A stretch of DNA of 64,000 nucleotides from Xanthomonas sp. Leaf148 (GCF_001423585.1 NZ_LMOP01000011.1:157289-221288); one strand, 5' to 3'; positions 38,368-47,974 are shown, counted from the first letter of the stretch. Program-made: numbers and translations. The notes: generated by a model from the letters alone, not told the origin.

Positions 38368-40800
38368 ATGCTCCACACAACACACCGGTGGGTGCTGTGC
38401 CTGCTGCTGAGCAGTTTGAGCCTGCATGGCAATGCCGCGCCCGCGCAATCGCAATCGCAATCGCAATCGTCCATGAGCCTGGCCGGGTTGGAACAGCCGG
38501 CGCAGATTCGCGTCGATCGTTGGGGCGTGGCGCACATCTACGCCCGCACCGATAGCGACGCGTTCTTCGTGCAGGGATTCAACGTCGCGCGCGACCGCCT
38601 GTTTCAGCTCGACCTGCTGCGTCGCAAAGGGCTGGGCCAGCTTGCCGATGCGTTCGGGCCGGCCTATGTCGAACAGGACCGCGCGTCGCGGCTGTTTCTG
38701 TATCGCGGCGACATGCACGCCGAATGGGCCAGCTACGGCCCCGATGCACAGCGCGACGTCAGCCGATTCGTTGCCGGCATCAATGCCTACATCGCCTGGA
38801 TGGATGCGCATCCACAGGCGCTGCCGTACGAATTCCGCGCCTTCGCTTATCGACCGCAGACATGGTCGCCAGAAGACGTACTGCGCATCCGCACCACCGG
38901 TTTGAGCCGCAACGTCAAAAGCGAGGTCGCCCGCGCCAAGGTCGCTTGCAAGGCTGCGCTAAGCGTCGACGCGATCCGGCTGAAACTGCAGCCGGCCTGG
39001 ACCACGAAGGTGCCCGAAGGACTGGATCCCTGCCTTCCGGACGCGGTGTTGAAGGTCTACGAACTGGCCACGCAAAGCCCCAGGCTGAGCGCCGATACCC
39101 ACCCGCGCAGCGCCATCGCAGACATCGCAGCGCTACGTCCGGAAGAAGAAGCCGCTGCAGAAGGCAGCAACAATTGGGTGATTGCCCCGCACAAATCGGC
39201 CACCGGTCATGCGGTGCTGGCGGACGATCCGCACCGCGCGTACACCGTGCCCAGCCTGCGTTACTTCGTGCATCTCAACAGCCCGGGGCTGGACATCATC
39301 GGCGCCGGCGAGCCCACCGCGCCGGGCATCGCGATCGGCCACAACCGCACCAGCGCCTTTGGCCTGACCATCTTCAACATCGATCAGGAAGATCTCTACG
39401 TCTACCGTTTGAACCCGGCCGATCACACGTCGTATTGGTATCAGGGCCATTGGGAGCCGATGCGCACGCAGCGCGAGTCCATTGCGGTGCGCGACGCTGC
39501 ATCGGTGCCGGTGGAGCTGCAATTCACCCGGCATGGGCCGGTGATCTATGTCGATGCGGACAAGCACATCGCCTACGCCATTCGCTCGGTCTGGAGCCAA
39601 CCCGGTGCGGCGCCGTATCTGGGGTCGCTGCGTTATCTGCGCAGCGCATCGTTCGAGCAGTTCAAGGACGCGCTCGCGCACTGGGGCGCGCCATCGGTGA
39701 ATCAGGTCTATGCCGATGTGCACGGCACCATCGGTTGGGCGACGGCTGGCATGACCCCGCGCCGCGAACATTCGGATGGGTTGCTGCCGGTTCCAGGCGA
39801 TGGCCGCTACGAGTGGAGCGGCTTCTGGAACAGCGATATCTTGCCCTCATCGAAGAACCCCGCCTCCGGCTTCATCACCACCTCCAACGAGATGAATCTG
39901 CCGGCCGGCGATCCATCCCTGGCGCGCAAGATCGGCTTCGAATGGGCCAACGACGCGCGGCATGCACGCATCACCCAAGTCCTCGCGCAGTTGCCCAAGG
40001 TGACCCTGCAGGATTCGCAGCAGTTGCAGAACGACCAGGTGTCGTTGCTGGCACAGCGGCTGGTGGCCTTGCTCCAACCGCTGCACGCGCAGGACCCGGC
40101 GACCAACGCGGCATTGGCACTGCTGCGACCGTGGAACGGCGAGGTCAGCGCAACCTCTGCCGCTGCCGCGCTGGAAGAAGTGTGGTTCAGCAGTTATCTC
40201 GGCGCGGCTTACAAAGCGCTGGTCCTGCGCCCTGCCGAGGCGGCCACCTTCGGCATGCCCGACGCCGCAGTGCTGATGGATGCGTTGGAGCATCCGGGGG
40301 CCGCATTCGGTCCAACCCCCACCGCACGCCGCGACCAGTTGCTGCTGCAGTCGCTGCGCAGCGCATACCAGTCATTGGTCGACCAGCAAGGGCCGGATCC
40401 GGCGCAATGGCAGTGGGGCAAGCTGCACACCAACAGCGTTACCCATGCGATGAGCGCAGCGCTCGGCAGCGAACGCGCGCGGTTGGATGTCGGACCATTC
40501 CCTAAGGGCGGCAGCCCTTACACGCCCAATCAATCCAGTTACGACCCTAAAGATTTCCGCCAGACCATCGGCCCGTCCGCACGTCTGATCATCGACCTCG
40601 GCGACTGGGACAATTCGCGTGCGGTGAACTACCCCGGCCAATCCGGCGACCCGGCCAGCCCGCATTACCGCGATCTGGCCCCACTATGGCTGCAGGGCAA
40701 ATATTTCCCGTTGCTGTACACGCGTGCGGCGGTCGACGCGGCGACCGAGCAAGTGTTCGATCTGGTGCCGGCGCGCGCGCCTGCAAGCAGAACCCGGTAG
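38368..40800 (+). CDS. Penicillin-acylase-family N-terminal nucleophile hydrolase
   Basis: The 810-aa exported enzyme has a signal peptide (cleavage near GNAAPA) and an alpha chain starting PAQIRVDRWGVAHIYA. After a spacer, the autocatalytic nucleophile Ser267 lies in EGSNNWVIAP and begins the beta chain. Ntn-hydrolase motifs VLADDPH and GHNRTSAFGLT follow. Family members cleave amides of fatty-acyl or aryl-acyl groups, including beta-lactam side chains and acyl-homoserine lactones; the substrate is not predictable. The start MLHTTHRW begins the signal peptide. Four CAATCG hexamers encode QSQSQSQS just after it. Confidence 0.9.
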   Translation: MLHTTHRWVLCLLLSSLSLHGNAAPAQSQSQSQSSMSLAGLEQPAQIRVDRWGVAHIYARTDSDAFFVQGFNVARDRLFQLDLLRRKGLGQLADAFGPAYVEQDRASRLFLYRGDMHAEWASYGPDAQRDVSRFVAGINAYIAWMDAHPQALPYEFRAFAYRPQTWSPEDVLRIRTTGLSRNVKSEVARAKVACKAALSVDAIRLKLQPAWTTKVPEGLDPCLPDAVLKVYELATQSPRLSADTHPRSAIADIAALRPEEEAAAEGSNNWVIAPHKSATGHAVLADDPHRAYTVPSLRYFVHLNSPGLDIIGAGEPTAPGIAIGHNRTSAFGLTIFNIDQEDLYVYRLNPADHTSYWYQGHWEPMRTQRESIAVRDAASVPVELQFTRHGPVIYVDADKHIAYAIRSVWSQPGAAPYLGSLRYLRSASFEQFKDALAHWGAPSVNQVYADVHGTIGWATAGMTPRREHSDGLLPVPGDGRYEWSGFWNSDILPSSKNPASGFITTSNEMNLPAGDPSLARKIGFEWANDARHARITQVLAQLPKVTLQDSQQLQNDQVSLLAQRLVALLQPLHAQDPATNAALALLRPWNGEVSATSAAAALEEVWFSSYLGAAYKALVLRPAEAATFGMPDAAVLMDALEHPGAAFGPTPTARRDQLLLQSLRSAYQSLVDQQGPDPAQWQWGKLHTNSVTHAMSAALGSERARLDVGPFPKGGSPYTPNQSSYDPKDFRQTIGPSARLIIDLGDWDNSRAVNYPGQSGDPASPHYRDLAPLWLQGKYFPLLYTRAAVDAATEQVFDLVPARAPASRTR
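38446..38469 (+). repeat. CAATCG hexamer repeat, four units
   Basis: Four exact CAATCG copies encode alternating Gln-Ser just past the predicted signal cleavage of the acylase. Length changes would be in frame and alter only the linker. Confidence 0.9.
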
Positions 40801-40894
40801 CACGCCCAGGCAGGCAAGCGCGGCGTTCTCTACACCGGCGCGGCGTCTGGAAACAGAGCACTCAGCGCAGAAAACCCAACGGCCACAGCCTGTA

Positions 40895-42433
40895 TCAGGG
40901 GGTGCTCAGGATTTGCTCAAGCCATGCCTGCACCGCGGCGGTGTCGTCGATGTTGCCGGTGAACGCGATATCCGGCTTCTGTGGCACGTTGTCGTTGCGT
41001 GGCCGTCCGTCGCGCGTCATGTAAGGCATGGCGATACCGCCATTGCCGCTTGGGAGCATGGCCGTCATCGGCGAGCCGGTGCGCGCATCGACAAAGGTTT
41101 CGGTGCCCACCTGCAGCACGCCTGGAAACTGCTTCAGCTCGTCGACAAATCCGATGCAGGCGCTGCCACAGTCGTAGTCGGTGAGTACCAGCACGCGCGC
41201 GTGCACGGGGTTGATCGGCCGTCGTTTTGGCTTGGCGATTCGTTCTGCATTGGCCGGCGCATGCAGCAACTGGTCCCCACGCGCCATTGCCGCCAGGGAG
41301 AGCTTGTTGTCTTCATCGTAGGTAATGCCGTCCGGCGGTGCAGCTGCTGGCGCGTCTGGGCCAGGGCTGGCGGGGGAAAACGTCGAGGTGTCGACCGACT
41401 GTTTGGTGAGCCGATAGACGGCCGAAATCTTCAGCCGCTCTCTTGCGTAATAGTTGGTGTAGTCGTTGCCATAGAGCGCTCGCAGCACACCCATGAACCA
41501 CTCATAAGGTCCGCCCTCGTTGCCGCGGACGTCCAAGACGATTACCGACTTGTCGCGCAGCGATGGAGCCGTGCGGTACAACGCCTGGAATTGATCCGAT
41601 TGCTGTCTGTTCGCCGGCGAAAAATTGCCAAGCCTGACCCATGCCCCGTTCGCACCGAATGGCGTGACAGCGACGTCCGTGCCGAGGTCGGGCTTGATCG
41701 CCGACATCAGCTTCGTCAGGTCGCTTTGCGGCAGGGATTTCCAATCGAGGACGACGCTGCGCCCATCGATGGTGCAGTGTTCCGGACGTTTGAGGAATGG
41801 GCTTTTCCGATACCGAAACATGATCGGCGCAGTGCGCGCATGCGTCGACTCCAAGCCGGGGATGATGTTTTCCGGGATCATGTGCTCGTAGAGCGCAATG
41901 CGCTCTGACCATTGACGCATCGGCTGTCCGTCGCAGGCGGTGATTTCCGAGCCATTTGCCACGCTTCCGTCCGAGCCGGCGACCAGGAAGCGGCCACCCT
42001 GGTACCTGGCAAGGAAGCCCGGCCATTGATACGTCTTTGCCTGCAGTTGCATCCAGACATAGGCATGGGCGTCGTTGAAGGTCGAAAAGAAATGCGCGAG
42101 TGTTTGACGATAGCCTTCGAAGTTGGTGACGTGTTGGATATCGGCATCGGCCTGTTGACGCGCCTTGGCCATCGTGGCCTCAAATGCTGCAGGATCTGGA
42201 TACACCGCCAGGATTGATTGGTTCTTGAACCACTGCAATGAAAAGTCTACGTCTTTGTCAGCCATCGCTGCCCAGCCTTGCAGGGGCTTTTGCGGTGTGA
42301 GCGACGCTTGATCGGCGGCCAGGCAGGACGCAGCGGCCAGCAACGCTGTCGATAAAAGGCTGGCTAGCACTGCGCGTTGAACGCGACGTTGCCGTTGGGG
42401 AGTACGCGATGGCCCACCGATGGTGACGGTCAT
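40895..42433 (-). CDS. Exported S41-like (C-terminal-processing) protease homologue
   Basis: The 512-aa protein has an export signal (RAVLASLLSTALLAAASCLA). Its C-terminal third resembles S41 peptidase domains: VIVLDVRGNEGGP, then the probable catalytic serine in DYDCGSACIGFVDELKQ, then GTETFVDARTGSPM. A PDZ-like middle is not clear. An extra Cys-x-Ser-x-Cys arrangement around the serine is unusual, and the catalytic Lys is unassigned, so activity is uncertain. The start at 42433 was chosen for the signal peptide; the frame continues upstream without it. It stands alone. Confidence 0.75.
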   Translation of the reverse strand: MTVTIGGPSRTPQRQRRVQRAVLASLLSTALLAAASCLAADQASLTPQKPLQGWAAMADKDVDFSLQWFKNQSILAVYPDPAAFEATMAKARQQADADIQHVTNFEGYRQTLAHFFSTFNDAHAYVWMQLQAKTYQWPGFLARYQGGRFLVAGSDGSVANGSEITACDGQPMRQWSERIALYEHMIPENIIPGLESTHARTAPIMFRYRKSPFLKRPEHCTIDGRSVVLDWKSLPQSDLTKLMSAIKPDLGTDVAVTPFGANGAWVRLGNFSPANRQQSDQFQALYRTAPSLRDKSVIVLDVRGNEGGPYEWFMGVLRALYGNDYTNYYARERLKISAVYRLTKQSVDTSTFSPASPGPDAPAAAPPDGITYDEDNKLSLAAMARGDQLLHAPANAERIAKPKRRPINPVHARVLVLTDYDCGSACIGFVDELKQFPGVLQVGTETFVDARTGSPMTAMLPSGNGGIAMPYMTRDGRPRNDNVPQKPDIAFTGNIDDTAAVQAWLEQILSTP

Positions 42434-42614
42434 GTTTTGGTACCTGAACTGGAAAAGGTACACAGGCTTAAGCAATCGGCATGCCAAGCGCTTCGGCCGC
42501 ACACCCTGAGGTTTTTCGATCTGCAGAAGTGTCCGCGGACGTCCGTTTCTCTGTTCGGTCGTCCACCGCGTTGGTCTTTGACGCGACACACGCTTCCAAC
42601 AGAGGCTTGTACGC

Positions 42615-42641
42615 AGCAAGCGCGGAATATCCGCGCTTGCT
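42615..42641. terminator. 12-bp hairpin after NmrA-like gene
   Basis: AGCAAGCGCGGA and TCCGCGCTTGCT flank a 3-nt loop. It lies 13 bases beyond the NmrA-like stop on the minus strand. A terminator role fits the position; no T run is seen. Confidence 0.6.
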
Positions 42642-42653
42642 GGCAACTTGGGC

Positions 42654-43523
42654 TTAAACCCGCGCAGTGGCCTCGCGCACGAAGTCTTCATAGGTGCGCA
42701 GCGGGCGGCCCAGGATCGCCTGCAATTTTTCCACCGTGCCGTCTGCTGCCTGCATGCCGAATTTCTGGATGCCGGCCATCATCAGGCGCATGTCGTATGC
42801 CAGCCAGGAGGGGCCATACGCAGCCATCTGTGCTTCGAACGCCGCCACGTCGTCGCCGGCGTAGGCGATCTCGCGACCGAGTGCTGAACTCCAGGTCTTC
42901 GCGACGGAAGCGCCAGTCACGGCATGCGGGCCGACCAGCTCCAGCGTGACGCGCTCAAGTGCTGCGGGTGCACGGTCGCGTCGCAGCAACTCGACAACGG
43001 CGATGTCTGCAATGTCGCGTGCATCGATCATGGCAACACCGGTCGCGCCGATCGGCATCGGATAGACACCGTAGCCTTCGATGGTCTTCTGGATCATCGC
43101 CTCGTTCTGCATGAAGTACGCCGGACGCAGAATGGTGTCGGGAATCTCCAGGCTTTCGATCATGCGCTCGACCGTGTGCTTGCCAGTGAAGTGCGGCACG
43201 TTGGTGAATTTGTCGGCATGGATCACCGACAAGTAAACGATGCGTTCGATGCCTGCTTCCTGGGCAAGATTCAATGCGATCAGCGCCTGCGTCACCTCGT
43301 CCGGGGTCACTGCATTCAACAGGAACAAGGTGCGTGCCGACGACAGTGCTGCGCGCATCGATGCAACGTCGGTGAGGTCTGCCACAACCTCGGTGACGCC
43401 GGCTGGAAAGGCGCGTTTGCCGGTCTGGCGCACCAGTGCGTGGACCTGTGCGCCGGCATCGGCCAGGCCCTGGACGACGAGGGAACCGATGGTGCCGGTG
43501 GCACCGGTAACGAGAATGCTCAT
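42654..43523 (-). CDS. NmrA-like NAD(P)-binding protein
   Basis: The 289-aa Rossmann protein starts ILVTGATGTIGSLVVQGL. NmrA/HSCARG-like features are LSSARTLFLLNAVTPDEV and IVYLSVIHAD. Such proteins are atypical SDRs that sense the NAD(P)H balance or reduce quinones (QOR2-like). AGGAGA precedes the ATG. It follows the MDR reductase by 37 bases on the same strand, so the two form a probable operon under the divergent LysR regulator. Confidence 0.88.
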   Translation of the reverse strand: MSILVTGATGTIGSLVVQGLADAGAQVHALVRQTGKRAFPAGVTEVVADLTDVASMRAALSSARTLFLLNAVTPDEVTQALIALNLAQEAGIERIVYLSVIHADKFTNVPHFTGKHTVERMIESLEIPDTILRPAYFMQNEAMIQKTIEGYGVYPMPIGATGVAMIDARDIADIAVVELLRRDRAPAALERVTLELVGPHAVTGASVAKTWSSALGREIAYAGDDVAAFEAQMAAYGPSWLAYDMRLMMAGIQKFGMQAADGTVEKLQAILGRPLRTYEDFVREATARV

Positions 43524-43560
43524 GTGAGTCTCCTGCTGTGGATGGATGTGGATGGATGAG

Positions 43561-44496
43561 TTAGTGCGACATGTCCGCCACGACCTTGCCGGCTCGCGAA
43601 GCGGTGCGATTGCGTTCGATTGCTGACGGGATCTCGGCGAAACCGACGACCTCGCCGACCTTGGATGTCAGCGCGCCGCTGGCCACTTGTGCGGCCAGGG
43701 TTTCCAGCAGTGCGACGTCCGGGGTGTTCATGAACCACAGTCCACGGCGGCCACGCGGTGTGCGGGCCAGGATGTCCGGCGAGGTGGTGCCGATGATCGC
43801 GCCGTGCGGCGCGAGCACTTGCCACGAGCGGTCCAGGACATCGCCGCCGACGTAGTCCAGCACCAGGTCGATGTCGCCAACGAGGTCTTCAAAGCGTTGC
43901 GATCGATAGTCGATGACCTGGTCCGCGCCGAGGCTGCGCACGTAATCGACGTGCTCGGTGGATGCGCTTGCGAACACCTGCGCCCCTGCGCGTTTGGCGT
44001 ACTGCACCGCATAGCCACCCAGCCCGCCTGCTGCGCCATGGATCAGGATCCGCTGGCCTGCCACGAGCGGGCCTGCGTGGTGCAGGCTCTTCCAGGCGGC
44101 CACCGCAGCAACCGGCATGGCAGCGGCATGCACGTCGTCCAGGCCATCGGGAGTGCGTGCGAGTTTGGTCTGGTCTACCGCAATGAACTCGGCAAATGCG
44201 CCGAGCGCGCCCATCGCGCCCATGACCCGATCACCGACCTGAAAGCGCGTGGCACCGGGCCCGACGGCCTCGACCACACCTGCCAGTTCGGCGCCCAGCA
44301 CGGCCGGCAAGGGCAGCGTAAAGACCTCCCGCACCAAGCCTGCGCGGACTTTCCAGTCGATGCCGTTGATGCCGGCGGCGCGGATGCGCACCAGCACCTG
44401 GCCGGCTCCGGCGTGGGGTATTGCAATGGTGGCCACTGCGGCGGCATCGGCGCCGCCGTAGGCCCGGATGACGACTGCGCGTTGGGTGGTGCTCAT
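43561..44496 (-). CDS. NADP-dependent MDR quinone/alkene reductase
   Basis: The 311-aa zinc-free medium-chain reductase has an N-terminal GroES-like fold (GAGQVLVRIRAAGINGIDWKVRAG, PAVLGAELAGVVEAVG) and an NADPH site ILIHGAAGGLGGYAVQYAK. No structural zinc cysteines are seen, which favours quinone oxidoreductase over alcohol dehydrogenase. Start MSTTQRAV at 44496 lies 102 bases from the divergent LysR gene, the usual geometry for LysR control. The NmrA-like gene follows. Confidence 0.9.
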   Translation of the reverse strand: MSTTQRAVVIRAYGGADAAAVATIAIPHAGAGQVLVRIRAAGINGIDWKVRAGLVREVFTLPLPAVLGAELAGVVEAVGPGATRFQVGDRVMGAMGALGAFAEFIAVDQTKLARTPDGLDDVHAAAMPVAAVAAWKSLHHAGPLVAGQRILIHGAAGGLGGYAVQYAKRAGAQVFASASTEHVDYVRSLGADQVIDYRSQRFEDLVGDIDLVLDYVGGDVLDRSWQVLAPHGAIIGTTSPDILARTPRGRRGLWFMNTPDVALLETLAAQVASGALTSKVGEVVGFAEIPSAIERNRTASRAGKVVADMSH

Positions 44497-44556
44497 GACA
44501 GTTGCTCGTCTGGCGTTGCGATGAGCAAACTGTATGGCGTTGCGCAGGTAATACGA

Positions 44557-44577
44557 AGACGCCAATATATAGACGCC
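44557..44577. promoter_or_regulatory. AGACGCC direct repeat between LysR and MDR genes
   Basis: AGACGCC occurs at 44557-44563 and 44571-44577 around the AT core AATATAT, in the 102-base divergent gap and about 25 bases before the LysR start. It could be the LysR-type box or overlap the two promoters. Confidence 0.45.
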
Positions 44578-44598
44578 TGGTTTCAAATCTGGAACACC

Positions 44599-45474
44599 AT
44601 GGATCTGAATGCATTGATCGATTTCGCGCTGGTCGCCGCGAACCAGGGCCTGGGAAAGGCCAGCCGTGCGAGTGGTCGGTCGAAGGCGACCCTGTCCCGT
44701 CGCATCGCCGAGCTCGAGGAGCAACTGGGGGTGCGCTTGGTCGAGCGCAGCGCCCGTGGCCTCCGGCTTACAGAGGCCGGACAGTTGCTGATGGAGCGCA
44801 CCGAAGTCCCGCTGAGCGAAGTGGCCGAGGCCATGGCGGCCGCGCGCGAAGGGCTTTCAACGCCGCGCGGCCGCCTGCGTGTGGCCTCTCCGGTGCTGTT
44901 CTCGCAATTGGCGATGGGGCGCATCGGCGCAGAGTTCTGTGCGGCTTACCCGGAGATCACGCTGGAGGTGGTGGCAGAGGACCGCACGGTCGACGTGGTG
45001 GAAGAACAGTTCGATGTGGCCATCCGCATCAACCCCAGCCCGGACAGCAGCCTGGTCGGTCGCTGCTTTGCCAAAGATCGGCTGGTTGTGGTCGCAGCGC
45101 CGAGCATCGCCATGCCAACCAGCAACGCGGTCGCGCCAATTGCCGCTGTCGTAATGTCGAGCTTCCAACCGACCACATGGGCTCTGGATGACGGGCGCCT
45201 GGTCCTGGAACCCATTCCACGGCTGAGGTTTTCCTCGTTCCTGATGGTCCGCGATGCGGCGCTTGCAGGCGGCGGCGTGGCGTTGATTCCGCAGTCGATC
45301 GCATGGAATCAACTCGCCCGCGGTGAGCTGGTGCAGTGGGGCACGATCTCCGGCGTGGAGCCGGCATTGTGGGTATTGCACACGTCCAGACGGTTGGCGG
45401 CGCCGAAGGTGCGTGCCTTCGTGGACTTCATCTGCGACAGATATCCCGATGTATCGCTGGTGCTGAAGGGCTAG
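44599..45474 (+). CDS. LysR-family transcriptional regulator
   Basis: The 291-aa regulator has an N-terminal helix-turn-helix (GLGKASRASGRSKATLSRRIAELEEQL, LTEAGQLLME) and a CrgA-like effector domain (EEQFDVAIRINPSPDSSLVGR). It begins MDLNALIDF and is divergent from the MDR/NmrA-like operon, which it most likely controls. It is convergent with the next LysR gene across a 99-base gap containing a hairpin. Confidence 0.92.
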   Translation: MDLNALIDFALVAANQGLGKASRASGRSKATLSRRIAELEEQLGVRLVERSARGLRLTEAGQLLMERTEVPLSEVAEAMAAAREGLSTPRGRLRVASPVLFSQLAMGRIGAEFCAAYPEITLEVVAEDRTVDVVEEQFDVAIRINPSPDSSLVGRCFAKDRLVVVAAPSIAMPTSNAVAPIAAVVMSSFQPTTWALDDGRLVLEPIPRLRFSSFLMVRDAALAGGGVALIPQSIAWNQLARGELVQWGTISGVEPALWVLHTSRRLAAPKVRAFVDFICDRYPDVSLVLKG

Positions 45475-45487
45475 GGCGGCTGCATCT

Positions 45488-45518
45488 GGCTGCGCCGGCC
45501 AGTGCGTGCCGGCCAGCC
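45488..45518. terminator. GC-rich hairpin between convergent LysR genes
   Basis: GGCTGCGCCGGC and GCCGGCCAGCC form a stem with one bulge. Its central position between two converging genes suggests a shared terminator. Confidence 0.45.
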
Positions 45519-45573
45519 GACGTCGCGTCCAGGCGAGAGGGGCGGCATCACCCCAAAATGGCGCCGCCGCACT

Positions 45574-46446
45574 TCAAACACCACCACCGAAGCGTTCGAT
45601 CAACAGATCGGTTAGGACACGAATCTTGCGCGCAGGATGCGCGGCAGGCGCCCGCACGACGTAAAGCCCGGCCTCGGGAGACGGATACCTGGTCATGACG
45701 CGAACCAGCGCGCCGGAGGCAAGATGCTCGGCCACGAGAAAATCCGGCAGTGCCGCGATCCCGAGCCCTGCAAGCGCAGCGGCCGCGATCGCAGTGCCGT
45801 TGTCGGCCTTGAAGCGCCCGCGTGGATGGATCGTCACCAGCTTGTCGCCGTCCATGAACCGCCAGCTTTCCGTGCCTTGCAACAGCGCCTCGTGCGTCAG
45901 CAGCGCCTGTGGCGTGTCAGGTTCGCCATGTTTGCGCAGGTACGCGGGAGTGGCCATCAAGCTGCCGCGCATCGGCGCTATGCGGCGCGCGACCAGATTC
46001 GAATCGGCGAGATATCCCAACCGGATCGCACAGTCGAAACCGTCGGCAACGATGTCGATAAAGCGGTCGCTGTAGCAGGCATGGACCTGCAAGGCTGGAT
46101 GCCGGCTGGCCAGCTCGGCAAGCACCGGCGCCAAGTGGGTAGGGCCGAACGTCAGCGGCGCAGCGATACGCAGGCGGCCACGCAGATCGCCCGCGGGCAA
46201 GATGGTCTCGCGCGCCACGTCCATTTCGGCACACATCCGCGCGGCATGCTCGCGAAACGTCGCGCCTGCCTCGGTGACGGCAGCGCCCCGCGTGGTGCGC
46301 GCGAGCAGTTGGATCCCCAAAGCGTCCTCGAGCCGAATGAGACGGCGGCTGACGATGGACTTGGCAACGCCCAGGCGCCTGGCTGCTGGCGATACCCCGC
46401 CCGCGTCTGCCACCTCGACGAACGTCCGCAGGTCTTCGAATTCCAT
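45574..46446 (-). CDS. LysR-family transcriptional regulator
   Basis: The 290-aa regulator has the winged helix AGGVSPAARRLGVAKSIVSRRLIRLEDAL and a CrgA-like effector domain (FDCAIRLGYLADSNLVARR, ALAGLGIAALPDFLV). MEFEDLRTF at 46446 is the standard family start; nine residues of open frame before it are ignored. It is divergent from doxX-pirin across 178 bases, and these are its probable targets. Confidence 0.92.
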   Translation of the reverse strand: MEFEDLRTFVEVADAGGVSPAARRLGVAKSIVSRRLIRLEDALGIQLLARTTRGAAVTEAGATFREHAARMCAEMDVARETILPAGDLRGRLRIAAPLTFGPTHLAPVLAELASRHPALQVHACYSDRFIDIVADGFDCAIRLGYLADSNLVARRIAPMRGSLMATPAYLRKHGEPDTPQALLTHEALLQGTESWRFMDGDKLVTIHPRGRFKADNGTAIAAAALAGLGIAALPDFLVAEHLASGALVRVMTRYPSPEAGLYVVRAPAAHPARKIRVLTDLLIERFGGGV

Positions 46447-46624
46447 GGCGTCCCTGTTTCTGCGACACGGCATGTCGCTTTGCGCGGCTAGCTTAGCTGC
46501 ATTCGGAACGCCACAGTGGACTCACGGGCGCCAGGCAAGACGCTCTGACCGGGAACGCCATTCACGCCCACCCCGGCCCTCAACCAACTCCGCCTCGCCC
46601 ACATCCTTTCTAGAGAGACACCTC

Positions 46625-47035
46625 ATGCACACCTCGTCCATTCCCAACCAGCCCAGCGCCGGGCGATTCATTCGCGGCCTTTCCTGGACCCTGCGCGTGT
46701 TCGCCGCCGTGGCGTTCTTCGCTGCGGGTGCGGCCAAGCTGGCCGGCGTTCCGATGATGGTCGAGGTGTTCGATCACATCGGCCTCGGTCAATGGTTCCG
46801 CATCGTGACCGGTGCGATCGAAATCATCGGGGCAATCGCATTGCTGCTACCGACAACGTTTGCGCTCAGCGGTGCACTGCTTGCGGCCATGATGTTGGTG
46901 GCGACCGGTGTGCATCTGTTCGTCATCGGCGGCAGCCCGGTGCCGGCGATCTTCCTGATGGTGGTGACCGCGACAATCGCCTGGTTGCATCGCGCCCGCA
47001 TCGCCGCGGTGCTGCGCGCAACGCGTTCGGTTTGA
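46625..47035 (+). CDS. DoxX-family membrane protein
   Basis: The 136-aa protein has four membrane helices typical of DoxX/DoxD-like proteins, beginning FAAVAFFAAGAAKLAGVPMMVEVFDHIGLGQWFRIVTG. Family members appear in redox and thiosulfate/quinone metabolism, often next to pirin. It is first gene of an operon: pirin starts 12 bases after its stop. GAGAG precedes the ATG. Confidence 0.88.
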   Translation: MHTSSIPNQPSAGRFIRGLSWTLRVFAAVAFFAAGAAKLAGVPMMVEVFDHIGLGQWFRIVTGAIEIIGAIALLLPTTFALSGALLAAMMLVATGVHLFVIGGSPVPAIFLMVVTATIAWLHRARIAAVLRATRSV

Positions 47036-47047
47036 TCGAGGCCTGTC

Positions 47048-47974
47048 ATGCGCACTCTTTCACTGCAGCCTTCGTTCCCCGCCACGGAAGCGCCCACTGC
47101 CGCGCCGCGCGCCATCGTCCACCGCAGACGCGGCAACGATTCTGGCGGCCCCATCACCCGGCTCATGAGCCCGTCCGATCTTGGGCAGGTGCTGAAGCCG
47201 TTTGTGTTCCTCGACATCTTCGATGCGCAGGGTTCGGTCATCCACACGATGTCGGGCATGCCGCTGCATCCGCATTCGGGCATCGCCACCGTCACGGTCT
47301 TTACCGAAGGCAGCATGCATTACCACGACCAGACAACCGGTCGCGGCACCATTGCCTATGGCGGAGCCGAATGGATGCGTGCCGGAATGGGCGTATGGCA
47401 TGGCAAGGAAATGGTGCCGCCAGCCGATGCTTCCTGCATCCAGGGATTTCAATTATGGCTGGCACTGCCTGAAGCCGTGGAGCTGGCGGAGCCGCAAAGC
47501 CATTACATCGAAGCGCAGCACATGGCCAAGACCGGCCCCGCGCATGTGGTGATCGGTCGCTACGAGGGCGCGCAGAGTCCGGTCGATGCGCCTGACGGTA
47601 TCAATTACCTATTGGTCACCTTGAAACCCGGCGAACGCTGGACCTACCACCCGCCCGCCGGTCATTTGGTCGGGTGGTTGGCAGTAGCCAGCGGCACTCT
47701 TGATACCGGTGAACGGCTGCAACGCGGCGACATGGTGGTCTTTGCCGATAACGGCGCGCCCATCGTGCTCGAAGCGAGCGGCAACAGCGATGCGGTCTTC
47801 GTGCTCGGCTCGGCCATTCCACATCCGCACCCACTGCACCTTGGCTATTACTCGGTGCACACCACTGCACAAGCACTCGCCATCGGTGAAGAGCGCATCC
47901 GCACGCTGGGGAAACAGATGCAGGCAGCAGGCGACCGTAAGACTGCTTCCGGCACGACGCCGGTGTTCAAGTAA
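47048..47974 (+). CDS. Pirin family protein
   Basis: The 308-aa bicupin has core motifs FVFLDIFDA, PLHPHSGIATVTVFTEGSMHYHD and GGAEWMRAGMGVWHGKE, and the second cupin PPAGHLVGWLAVASGTLDTG. It shares its layout with the pirin at 25311 but carries its own insertions, so the two are paralogues within one window. GAGG precedes the ATG. It is co-transcribed with doxX and probably regulated by the divergent LysR. A strong hairpin follows. Confidence 0.93.
   Translation: MRTLSLQPSFPATEAPTAAPRAIVHRRRGNDSGGPITRLMSPSDLGQVLKPFVFLDIFDAQGSVIHTMSGMPLHPHSGIATVTVFTEGSMHYHDQTTGRGTIAYGGAEWMRAGMGVWHGKEMVPPADASCIQGFQLWLALPEAVELAEPQSHYIEAQHMAKTGPAHVVIGRYEGAQSPVDAPDGINYLLVTLKPGERWTYHPPAGHLVGWLAVASGTLDTGERLQRGDMVVFADNGAPIVLEASGNSDAVFVLGSAIPHPHPLHLGYYSVHTTAQALAIGEERIRTLGKQMQAAGDRKTASGTTPVFK

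Noticed and set aside
38090..38383. 98-residue minus frame over the repeat at 38041
   Set aside because: Much of its peptide is read out of the repeat; the same peptide appears over copy 1, so it is a repeat artefact.
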